64,000 nt of DNA from Nevskiaceae bacterium (GTDB taxonomy: Bacteria; Pseudomonadota; Gammaproteobacteria; Nevskiales; Nevskiaceae): the NCBI GenBank assembly GCA_008012115.1, contig SSEB01000004.1:124001-188000 (forward strand). The letters run 5' to 3'. Numbering within the stretch: position 1 is the stretch's first letter; every line of letters begins with the position of its first letter. Below are positions 55,701 to 63,253 of this stretch, piece after piece. The notes below the pieces were generated by a model. That model was not told the DNA's origin. It saw only the letters and a list, made by a program, of their open reading frames with translations, and did no database searches. The translations under genes and the position numbers were made by a program.

Positions 55701-56411
55701 CTAGGCCTGGGCCGGGTTGTCATCCAACTGGCAGCGATTCCACATCGCCTGCCCGAAATCGGAAATTTTCAGGCTGCGCCGCACGATGCGGCTGCGCTCG
55801 CCGCGTTTCTCGATACGGGCAATCGCCTTGCGTACGCCGTCGTCGGTTTCCAGGATCTCGTAGGCCGTCGTCTGCGTCAGATCTTCCGGCGCCGATTCGG
55901 TCAATCCCCACTGCGCCAGTTGCCGCACATACAGCGGCGTGAGCTCCAGGCCCAGCACGCCGGCAGCGCGCCCGACGCTGCAGACATACTCGACCACCGG
56001 CACCGCGGTCAGGCCCAGGCGTGACGTCGCATAGAGGTGCACCATCGGGTAAGTGGAGCCGTCGGAAAGCGCCGCCAGAATCCGCGCCTGGTCGGGGACC
56101 ATGTTGCGCAACATCGAGGCGTAATAGGCATCAACAGCCTGCTCACGGCTCTGATCGCCGGACTGCGCCAGCAGGCTGCCCAGCAGCGTGCCGGGCGCGT
56201 CGGGCCCGCGTCCGGAATTGGACACCGAAACCGCCACGACCGACACGGTCGGACTGCGTTCGAGACGATCAAGGCGCTGCTTCAACTCGCCCAGGGCAAT
56301 ATTCTCGATGCGATCGAGTTGCTCCTTGATGAAGGCGCCACCGGGCATCCGTTGCAGCAGGCGCCCCGTCAGTCCGGCAGGCTGTGACGCACCAGTCAAC
56401 TTGTTGTCCAC
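55701..56411 (-). CDS. DUF4393-like (Abi-alpha-type) protein
   Basis: The 236-residue soluble protein has helices with FIKEQLDRIENIALGELKQRL, then AYYASMLRNMVPDQARILAALSDG, which resembles the DUF4393 core (a MA..-x-SPDEAKIL-type motif), and a winged-helix-like part with VLGLELTPLYVRQLAQWGLTE. Some DUF4393 proteins are annotated as abortive-infection proteins, but the setting here, inside an envelope operon, argues against a stand-alone defence role. Family assignment is moderate. Confidence 0.5.
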   Translation of the reverse strand: MDNKLTGASQPAGLTGRLLQRMPGGAFIKEQLDRIENIALGELKQRLDRLERSPTVSVVAVSVSNSGRGPDAPGTLLGSLLAQSGDQSREQAVDAYYASMLRNMVPDQARILAALSDGSTYPMVHLYATSRLGLTAVPVVEYVCSVGRAAGVLGLELTPLYVRQLAQWGLTESAPEDLTQTTAYEILETDDGVRKAIARIEKRGERSRIVRRSLKISDFGQAMWNRCQLDDNPAQA

Positions 56412-56424
56412 GAAAAATCCCCGT

Positions 56425-57159
56425 TCATTGCGACGCGGCGGGCGTTGCGGCCGTTGACGACTGCGGGCTTTGCGTTTTCTGCAGGCGCAATGTGTTGAGT
56501 TTTAGCCGAAGATCGGCGTGCTTCACAATCACCGGAATGGGATGATCCGGCCAGCGCACGTTCAGCCCGAAGCGCGCCAGGATCGGCGTCGTGATGTCGC
56601 GCACGGCCAGCAGCCGCGTATTCAACGTCGTATCCACCGGCGCCGAGACCGTCTGATTGAAGCGCACCCCCAGCGGACCATGGTAGACCAGATGCAGCTT
56701 GGCGTTGACCGGCACCGTCAGCGCGATCGGCTGTTCGAACTTCAATGGGATCTGCGCCGAGAACGCGACGTTGCGCAGCCGCTTGACCTTCTGGTAGTTG
56801 AAATCGGTGACGCCATGAATGGTGGCCATCGTATTCACCGGTATCGCACCGCGATACTGAATCGTGAAAGACACCGGCACCACGATGTCAAAACGCGCAT
56901 CCGTGTCGTAGCGCCCGTTGAGCGGCAGGCTCAGCGTCTGCTTGAACGGCACCTTGGCATCGATATAGCCGTTGAGCTTGATCGCGATCTTGTTGCTGGC
57001 CGAGGCGCTGACCATCGTGGTCGGCGGAAACTGCACCATGCCGGGCTGATCCGACAGGGTGAATCCGAAAATCAGGTGCGCGTAAATCCAGAAGCCGAGC
57101 GCGCCGCCCGCCACCGCGAGTACGACGGTGCCCAGCCCGAACAGCGCGATCCGCCCCAT
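56425..57159 (-). CDS. Membrane-anchored beta-repeat protein, paralogue 2
   Basis: The 244-residue protein has one N-terminal membrane helix (IALFGLGTVVLAVAGGALGFWIY) and a periplasmic region built of short strands with recurring VPV/IPL motifs: FKQTLSLPLNGRYDTDARFD, VVPVSFTIQYRGAIPVNT, AQIPLKFEQPIALTVPVNAK. Its end (RLKLNTLRLQKTQ) matches the end of the upstream paralogue (RLPLSTLRLQTGD). The start overlaps the paralogue's stop by one base. I know of no named family; an extended beta sheet carrying lipid along the periplasm is one possibility. Confidence 0.65.
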   Translation of the reverse strand: MGRIALFGLGTVVLAVAGGALGFWIYAHLIFGFTLSDQPGMVQFPPTTMVSASASNKIAIKLNGYIDAKVPFKQTLSLPLNGRYDTDARFDIVVPVSFTIQYRGAIPVNTMATIHGVTDFNYQKVKRLRNVAFSAQIPLKFEQPIALTVPVNAKLHLVYHGPLGVRFNQTVSAPVDTTLNTRLLAVRDITTPILARFGLNVRWPDHPIPVIVKHADLRLKLNTLRLQKTQSPQSSTAATPAASQ

Positions 57160-57914
57160 CACTGCGCGGGCTCCGCAGGCTGGGCCGGCGCCGCGGCCGC
57201 CGGCGTGGCGGGTTCCGGATTCGCGGTATCGCCGGTCTGCAGACGCAGGGTGCTGAGCGGCAGTCGCAGATCGGCGGTGGTGATGATGATATTGGCCGGA
57301 TCCGGAATCGTCGCCTCGGCCTGCAGGGCCGACTTCACCGGCACGCTCATGCGGCTGTGAATGGGGATGGTCGCGGCGATATCCGCCTTCAGCGGCACTT
57401 CCAGTGCCTGCACCAGGCGAACGTCTGCCGGGGCGTTGAACTTCAGGTGCACGTTCTGATCGACCGGGATGTTCAGGTTGATCGGCACCGTCGCCTTGAC
57501 CGGAATCTTGCCGCGGATCGGCAGATCGTGGGTATCGCCCAGCAGATCCGCCTTGATCACCGTATCCACGTCGAGCACCTGGTCGATGGTGATCTTGTCG
57601 TGCACCGGCACCGTCATCTTGATGGGAATGTCGTTGTCGAAGCTGGCCTGGACATGCAGGACGTCCTTGATCGGAATCTTGATCACCTGATCGACCGGCA
57701 CTGTCGTGGTGATGGCATCGTTGATCTCGATGTCGAGATCGTTGAGCACGTCGGCACTGATCGCCACCGGCTGCGGCACGATCACCGTCGCCGGCTGATT
57801 GGTCAGCATCAGGCGGGCATCGATATTGCGTAACACCCACCAGCCGATCACGACACCGCCGATCACGGCACCCACGACGATCAGCAGGCCGGCACGGAAC
57901 ATGACACGGTTCAT
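57159..57914 (-). CDS. Membrane-anchored beta-repeat protein, paralogue 1
   Basis: The 251-residue protein has an N-terminal membrane helix (MFRAGLLIVVGAVIGGVVIGWWV) and a strikingly periodic periplasmic region. Units of roughly 20 residues repeat a two-strand pattern: VPVDQVIKIPIKDVLHV, IPIKMTVPVHDKITIDQVL, LPIRGKIPVKATVPINLNIP, VPLKADIAATIPIHSRMSVP. The C-terminus is a disordered Pro/Ala-rich tail. The strand periodicity suggests a regular beta solenoid or groove. It is coupled to its paralogue by TGATG and follows the DUF1302 gene by 18 bp. Confidence 0.65.
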   Translation of the reverse strand: MNRVMFRAGLLIVVGAVIGGVVIGWWVLRNIDARLMLTNQPATVIVPQPVAISADVLNDLDIEINDAITTTVPVDQVIKIPIKDVLHVQASFDNDIPIKMTVPVHDKITIDQVLDVDTVIKADLLGDTHDLPIRGKIPVKATVPINLNIPVDQNVHLKFNAPADVRLVQALEVPLKADIAATIPIHSRMSVPVKSALQAEATIPDPANIIITTADLRLPLSTLRLQTGDTANPEPATPAAAAPAQPAEPAQ

Positions 57915-57932
57915 TTTCTTGATTCCCCTGGA

Positions 57933-60152
57933 TTAGAAGCGCATGCCGAGGCTGACCGAAAAGAAATCGCGGTCGTTGAGGGTATTGCGATTGCCGCCGC
58001 CGAACAGGAAGGTCTGCGTCACGCTTGCGTCGAGGGCGCCGTAGGCGAAATGCACGTCCACCACACCCAGTTTGCGCCCCCGCAGGAAATTCTCGCCGAG
58101 TCCCGGCGAGACGCCCGATACGTCATGCGTAAACACCAGGAAGGGCCGCACATGCAGGCCTGGGATCAGCACATCGGTGTAGTGCAGCATCGTGCCGAGG
58201 CGATAGCCCCAGGAAAACGGCGTCACGTACCCACCGGTATTGCGGATCGGATTGAGATAGAGCGAATTGCCCGAATCGGAAGCGCCGGGTCCGGCATGGG
58301 TGTCGGTGCCCGGCCCCTCGAACTGCAGACGGCTGGGAGACGGAAGGTTCGGGACCCAGATATCGGTGAACTCCGCCAGCAGCAGGGCGTCGTTGGTCCC
58401 AAGGAAATCGCTGTTGCCGAAAATCTTGGTCAGGCCGAGGGAGCTCTGCAACACCCCCAGGCGCTCGTAACCGCGGATGTACTGGCCGGGTCTGATCTCG
58501 CCGGGCTGACCGCCACGATATGCGGTTACGAAATCGGGGATGCGCCGCGAGCCGGGCACCGTCAGATTCGTCGCGTTGGGCGTACTCGCCAGCGTCTGCA
58601 AGGCGGTGATCGCGCTCGGCAGATTACCGGCCTCGCTGGCTGCAACCGAGAGCGCGTTGCTCGGATCCTGTAGCGCGGAAATCAGCCCAGGCAGCGTGGT
58701 GCTGGCACCTACGCCGAACAGCGGAATATCGCGCCGGGGCAGCGCCGGCTGCAGCGCCGCAAACAGCACATCCTCCAGATCGACCTGCACCGGCTGGTTC
58801 GGCCGGTAGGCAGCCTCGCCACGCACGGCGACACCGCCGATCACCGTGCTGAAACTCAGGCCGATCAGGTGGATGTTGTCGGGGTAGTCGAGAAAATAGT
58901 GCGCGGTATCCAACGGCACCGCCTCGCGCACATGCGCACCGGGCGCGCCGCAGGCGGCGATCAGCGAGGTGAGGTCGACGGCGTCGATACCGGACGGGTT
59001 GCCCTCGCGACGCAGGCAACTGGCCGCAGCGGCGGTGGCACTCGCCGTCGGAATGCGCGCGTGGTAGTTGGCGTAATACAGCCCGATTTCGGACTGATCC
59101 AGCCAGGTCGGGTGGTAGTAGAGCGCCGCGCCGTACTGCCCCATGTCACGCGGCTCATGGTTGGCGGAACGGCTCAGCGTGAAGCTGGTGTTGGTCAACA
59201 GCGCGAAGACCTTGTTGGCCGGCGTGCCGATCTGCAGGGGATCGTAGGGGGCCTTGGCGAACGGCGCGATGATACCTTCATGCGGCGTCACTTCGTTGCC
59301 GGCGTTGAAGAACGAGATGTAGGCGCCACGCGGCGGCAATTCCACCGGCCGCCACTCGAACTGGTAGAACCCTTCGCTGCTCAGTTCGTCGTTCAACGGC
59401 GCGCGCACGATGAGCATGCCCTCGGGCTTGTAGACCTCGTCGAGGTCCATGCCCGGGCGCGTCAGGTTGTTGGCATCCGGAGGATTCAGGAAGTTGAGGC
59501 TTCCCTGAGTCACGAAAGTGGATTCGCCCCAGACCATGCGCTGGCGGCCGATACTGACATCGACCGCACGCCCCCCGAGATCGAACGTGTCCTGCACATA
59601 GGTGTCGAGCAGTTGCACGTTGTAGCCGATGTCGCGCAGGGTCTGACGCGGACGCTTGTTGCGCACCGGCACGCCATGCTCGGGCCCGGCCTGCACCACT
59701 TCGTTCGGGTGGTTCTCCTCCAGCGTCGCGTTGACATAGTCGTAGAACGCGAGGAACCCGGTTTCCAGTTTCAAGGAACCGCTGCGTGCGGTGAAGCCCG
59801 AGGTCCACTTGATCGGCGAGGCGATCGGATCGCCCTTGTCGTAGTTGAGATCGCCCTCGTCGTAGACCGAATTCTTCGCGCCGGGCGCGGCGAGATAGCG
59901 GTTGTTGGGCGCGCTGTTGTTCGGGTCGGCCGTCAGGCACTCATCGGCCGCACACAGACTCGGATCGAGATTCGACTTGCCGATCAACTGCGCATTGCGC
60001 CCTTCCGTGCGCCAGGCGGCGCCGACGGTGATGTGATTGTTCCAATCGAACGTCCAGTCCTCGATACCCAGATCGAGGTTCATGGCGGCTGCCGGACTGC
60101 AGATGCCGCCCAACGTCGCCGTCGCCAGGCAGAGCCCTACCAGACGCCTCAT
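57933..60152 (-). CDS. DUF1302 family outer-membrane protein
   Basis: The 739-residue protein has a signal peptide (RRLVGLCLATATLGGICSPAAA), starts the mature part with LDLGIEDWTFDWNNHITVGAAWRTEGR, has GRQRMVWGESTF and EVTP-type segments, and ends in FSVSLGMRF with the C-terminal Phe. These are DUF1302 features. DUF1302 proteins are predicted large barrels often linked to uptake or export of hydrophobic compounds such as sterols and hydrocarbons. It overlaps the DUF4282 gene (ATGA). Confidence 0.88.
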   Translation of the reverse strand: MRRLVGLCLATATLGGICSPAAAMNLDLGIEDWTFDWNNHITVGAAWRTEGRNAQLIGKSNLDPSLCAADECLTADPNNSAPNNRYLAAPGAKNSVYDEGDLNYDKGDPIASPIKWTSGFTARSGSLKLETGFLAFYDYVNATLEENHPNEVVQAGPEHGVPVRNKRPRQTLRDIGYNVQLLDTYVQDTFDLGGRAVDVSIGRQRMVWGESTFVTQGSLNFLNPPDANNLTRPGMDLDEVYKPEGMLIVRAPLNDELSSEGFYQFEWRPVELPPRGAYISFFNAGNEVTPHEGIIAPFAKAPYDPLQIGTPANKVFALLTNTSFTLSRSANHEPRDMGQYGAALYYHPTWLDQSEIGLYYANYHARIPTASATAAAASCLRREGNPSGIDAVDLTSLIAACGAPGAHVREAVPLDTAHYFLDYPDNIHLIGLSFSTVIGGVAVRGEAAYRPNQPVQVDLEDVLFAALQPALPRRDIPLFGVGASTTLPGLISALQDPSNALSVAASEAGNLPSAITALQTLASTPNATNLTVPGSRRIPDFVTAYRGGQPGEIRPGQYIRGYERLGVLQSSLGLTKIFGNSDFLGTNDALLLAEFTDIWVPNLPSPSRLQFEGPGTDTHAGPGASDSGNSLYLNPIRNTGGYVTPFSWGYRLGTMLHYTDVLIPGLHVRPFLVFTHDVSGVSPGLGENFLRGRKLGVVDVHFAYGALDASVTQTFLFGGGNRNTLNDRDFFSVSLGMRF

Positions 60153-60631
60153 TTCGTATCCCCGCCTTCAGCACTCCCCTCAGGCGCTGCGCGACGGCGC
60201 GACCGCCAGAACTGGATACGGGGCAAGGGCAGATCCTCGACGCGCTCGGCGATGCTTTCGGTCTGCCCGCGCAAGGTGTGCAGCTGCTCCATCAGGGTCT
60301 CCATCAGCAGGACGATGCGGAACAGGCTCAGCAGCGATTCGAGAATCACGCGCACGGCGATCAGGCCGACGACGGTGCCGATGGGCATGATCAGCAACAG
60401 CCAGCTCAGGCCCGAAACCAGCGAGAGCTGGAAAGCCTGGATGGTGAGAAACAGATTGATCGCAACAATCCCCGCAGACAGGAACACGTAAATGGCCGGC
60501 GCCATCGTCGTGGTCATGATCGTTCGGAGTTGCACGTCGCCCAGATTGCGCAGAACCCCGACGCCTTCCTCGCGCAGCGTGCGCCAGCCGTTTCCCGCGG
60601 CGGCATCCGCCTGCTCAGCATTCTTGTCCAA
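60149..60631 (-). CDS. DUF4282 family small membrane protein
   Basis: The 160-residue protein has two membrane helices (PAIYVFLSAGIVAINLFLTI and LSWLLLIMPIGTVVGLIAV) and the DUF4282 signature RVILESLLSLFRIVLLMETL. The start is taken as TTG at 60631, eight bases after GGAGGT; no suitable ATG lies near. It leads the seven-gene operon and overlaps DUF1302. Its role is unknown. Confidence 0.75.
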   Translation of the reverse strand: MDKNAEQADAAAGNGWRTLREEGVGVLRNLGDVQLRTIMTTTMAPAIYVFLSAGIVAINLFLTIQAFQLSLVSGLSWLLLIMPIGTVVGLIAVRVILESLLSLFRIVLLMETLMEQLHTLRGQTESIAERVEDLPLPRIQFWRSRRRAAPEGSAEGGDTK

Positions 60632-60811
60632 GAGATGAAACCTCCAATCGCACGGCAGATGCCCGATGGCGACCAGAAGCACCCCGGGAGCCGCGAATTC
60701 CCTGGCGGCGCATGCGCGCCGCGGTTTTCGCTGTTATGTCCTCAGGATACCTTTATCCTTGACATCAAATAATGGCATCATGGGTCACAAAATTAGCATT
60801 TTGGGACATCG
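60632..60811. promoter_or_regulatory. Divergent control region between the envelope operon and the AraC gene
   Basis: This 180-bp region is AT-rich near the AraC side and contains TTGACA (near 60755) and a quasi-palindrome AAAATTAGCATTTT. It must carry both promoters. The inverted ATGTCC ... GGACAT pair flanking the AT-rich part could be a regulator site. Boxes are not certain. Confidence 0.35.
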
Positions 60812-61849
60812 ATGCCGCTGCCCTGGCCAATCAAACGTCACATCTGCAATGTCCGCATCCTCACGGAAGTGGCGTCCGAGCATGACATCGGCCTGCACGT
60901 CAGCCTGGCCGGGACGGCCGTGGATCCCGCCGCGCTGGACAGCCACGATACCTACGTCAGCATCGATGACGAACTGCGTGTGGCGCGCAACCTGCTGGAC
61001 AGACTGGGCGACCATATCCCGCTGGGTCTGGAGGCGGGTTCGCGCTACCACCCCACCACCTTCGGCGTCTGGGGCTTCATGATCTTGTGCAGCCCGACCG
61101 TGCGCAGCGCCATCGACGTCGGGCTGCGCTACCTGGCCCTGACCTCGTTCGCCTGCCACATGCAGGTGGTGGAGCGCGACGATGAAGTGCTGGTGATTGC
61201 GGATGACCGTCACCTGCCTGCAGACCTGCGTCCTTTCCTGGTGGAACGCGACGGCGCCACGCTGATGAGTCTCGCGCGTGACGTCCTGCCGCCGGATTTG
61301 TCTTTCACCCGCCTGGAGGTCCGCCAGCCGCGCTCGCCACACGATGCGCTGACCACGGCTTTTTTCGGCCGCGCCATCGACTACGACCAGCCACGCAACT
61401 GCGCCGGTTTCGACCGTGCGCTGATGAGCCGTCGCCTGCCGCAGGCCGATCAACCGATGCGCCGGCGCTTTGAAGCCGAATGCCAGCGTCAGCTGGCGCA
61501 TTTCGCCGGCATGGACCACGTGGTCAGTCGCGTCCGGGATCGCCTCCTGGCCAACCCGGACCGCATCCCGACCATGGACATCGTCGCGCAGGAGATGAAA
61601 ATTACCGCGCGCACCTTGCGCCGGCACCTGGCCGACAGCGGCACGCAATTCGAGGCCCTGGTCGATCATGTCCGGCAGGACGTGGCGGAACGTCTGCTGA
61701 TCCGCACCGAGCTGGCCATCGCCGACGTCGCGGAGCGCCTTGGTTATTCCGAGTGCGCCTCCTTCATCCGCGCCTTCAAGCGCTGGAAATCGGTCACGCC
61801 GCGCCAGTACCGCATCAGCGCGCTCAACGGCGCCCCCGACAACGCCTGA
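60812..61849 (+). CDS. AraC-family transcriptional regulator with arabinose-binding-like N-terminal domain
   Basis: The 345-residue protein has an N-terminal effector domain (LGLEAGSRYHPTTFGVWGFM, PTVRSAIDVGLRYLALTSFA) of the type found in OruR/ArgR-like regulators, and a C-terminal double helix-turn-helix (TMDIVAQEMKITARTLRRHL, IADVAERLGYSECASFIRAF). It is divergent from the seven-gene envelope operon and is its most likely regulator, responding to an unknown small molecule. Confidence 0.92.
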   Translation: MPLPWPIKRHICNVRILTEVASEHDIGLHVSLAGTAVDPAALDSHDTYVSIDDELRVARNLLDRLGDHIPLGLEAGSRYHPTTFGVWGFMILCSPTVRSAIDVGLRYLALTSFACHMQVVERDDEVLVIADDRHLPADLRPFLVERDGATLMSLARDVLPPDLSFTRLEVRQPRSPHDALTTAFFGRAIDYDQPRNCAGFDRALMSRRLPQADQPMRRRFEAECQRQLAHFAGMDHVVSRVRDRLLANPDRIPTMDIVAQEMKITARTLRRHLADSGTQFEALVDHVRQDVAERLLIRTELAIADVAERLGYSECASFIRAFKRWKSVTPRQYRISALNGAPDNA

Positions 61850-61982
61850 TCCGGCGCGATTGCCCCGTACCGCCATCCGAGCCCCGTGCCCGCCCAGCCG
61901 ACAAGGGACGGCGCCGCCGCTCGCGCACGGAAACCCCTAGGCTCACGACGCGGCCCGGACTTGCCTCGTCTCGCGGTCTGCG

Positions 61983-62010
61983 CTTTAATTCATCAAACGA
62001 TGAATTAAAG
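61983..62010. promoter_or_regulatory. Palindromic operator, probably for the TetR regulator
   Basis: CTTTAATTCATC (61983-61994) and its exact complement GATGAATTAAAG (61999-62010) flank four bases. The 28-bp palindrome ends five bases before the TetR start codon and stands out by its low G+C content. Its size and symmetry fit a TetR dimer site, implying autorepression. Confidence 0.75.
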
Positions 62011-62015
62011 TCCGC

Positions 62016-62675
62016 ATGCCAGTTGCCGGTCGTTCCCCTGCACGCGCCCACGCCTCACGCTCGAAGCGGCAGCGCGGCCGCCCGGTCCGCGCGGCCACGC
62101 CGGAGCAGCGCCGGGCGCGGCTGGTGCAGGCGGCCATCACCGCCATCGCCCGCGATGGTCTCGCCGCCACGTCGACCCGCTCGGTCGCCGCTGCCGCCGG
62201 TGTCGATCCCGCGATGCTGCACTACGCCTTCGACAGCAAGCACGCGCTGCTGCAGGCCGTGATGGCGGCGATCCACGACGAAATCCGCTCGCTGCTCTCG
62301 GCCTCGATCAGCGACGCGCGCACCTTGCCGGATGCCGTCGCGCAGATGGCGCGCGGCTATTGGGCGCATGTCCTGGCCACACCCCAACTGCAACGCGCGC
62401 AATACGAACTCACGCTGCATGCACTCGCCACGCCGGGCAATGCAGACCTCGCGCGACTGCAGTACGAGGGCTACCGGGATACCCTGGCTGCCGCGCTGGC
62501 GCAGAGGCTGATGCGGCCAACCAACGCTGCGTTGACCACTTTCGCCGGACTCTGCGTGGCGACCATGGACGGCCTGATCCTGCAGCATCTGGCCTGCAAC
62601 GATCACGCCGCCGGCCAGGCGCGCCTGGAACTGGCCATCGACCTGCTGCGCCGCCAGGCCCGGAGCCTCGCATGA
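62016..62675 (+). CDS. TetR-family transcriptional regulator
   Basis: The 219-residue protein has a basic N-terminal arm (RSKRQRGRPVRAATPEQRRARL), the TetR helix-turn-helix (TSTRSVAAAAGVDPAMLHYAFDSK) and a helical ligand-binding domain. It is translationally coupled to the HD-domain gene by ATGA, and both lie just upstream of the amine oxidase gene. The palindrome immediately upstream is its likely operator. The ligand is unknown. Confidence 0.92.
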   Translation: MPVAGRSPARAHASRSKRQRGRPVRAATPEQRRARLVQAAITAIARDGLAATSTRSVAAAAGVDPAMLHYAFDSKHALLQAVMAAIHDEIRSLLSASISDARTLPDAVAQMARGYWAHVLATPQLQRAQYELTLHALATPGNADLARLQYEGYRDTLAAALAQRLMRPTNAALTTFAGLCVATMDGLILQHLACNDHAAGQARLELAIDLLRRQARSLA

Positions 62676-63211
62676 CCGAACCGCTGCGTCATCCGCTGAT
62701 CGATACCCTCCTCGACGACTGGCGCGCCGCCCTGGGCAAGGACGACGAGGGCTACCGCAATCACTGTCACATCCTGCTGAACGTCGTCGACGCCTTGGCG
62801 CAGCCGACAGACCGCGAGCGCGAACTCATCGCCATCGCCGCCGCCTTTCACGACCTCGGCATCTGGAGCGACCACAGCTTCGACTACCTCGATCCTTCGG
62901 CTGCCCGTGCCCGTGCCTGGTTGGCGGCGCAGGGCCGCGAGGCCGATGCGCCCGTCGTGGAAGCGATGATCCAGGGCCACCACCAATTCACCCGCTGCCG
63001 CGGGCCGCACGCCCGGCTGGCCGAAGCCTTCCGCCGCGCGGACTGGAATTTCGTCAGCCTCGGCCTGCTGCCCATGGGCGTGCCGCGAACGCTGCGGCGC
63101 CGGCTGGTGCGCGCGTTCCCCAACGCCGGCTTCCACGCCAAGCTGTTGCGGCTGATTGGCCGCGAATTCATGCGCCGGCCGTGGCGGCCACTGCCGATGA
63201 TGCGCTGGTGA
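62672..63211 (+). CDS. HD-domain hydrolase-like protein
   Basis: The 179-residue protein has an early His (NHCHILLNVVDAL) and the metal pair HD in AFHDLGIWSDHSFDY, with later conserved His in IQGHHQFTRCRG. This is the HD phosphohydrolase fold, possibly acting on a nucleotide, but the substrate is unknown. The ATG at 62672 overlaps the TetR stop. The amine oxidase gene starts 43 bp downstream. Confidence 0.85.
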   Translation: MTEPLRHPLIDTLLDDWRAALGKDDEGYRNHCHILLNVVDALAQPTDRERELIAIAAAFHDLGIWSDHSFDYLDPSAARARAWLAAQGREADAPVVEAMIQGHHQFTRCRGPHARLAEAFRRADWNFVSLGLLPMGVPRTLRRRLVRAFPNAGFHAKLLRLIGREFMRRPWRPLPMMRW

Positions 63212-63253
63212 ACGACTGATCGATCCATCAAAAAAAATGACGGGGGAGCCGGG

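Noticed and set aside
54087-56024. Long plus-strand ORF opposite DUF445 and the LolA-like gene
   Set aside because: It is an antisense shadow with no domain; the minus-strand genes have start/stop overlaps and ribosome-binding sites.
55701-56411. Abortive-infection defence gene (Abi-alpha, DUF4393-like)
   Set aside because: The fold hint alone is weak, and it lies inside a tight envelope operon without any other defence gene.
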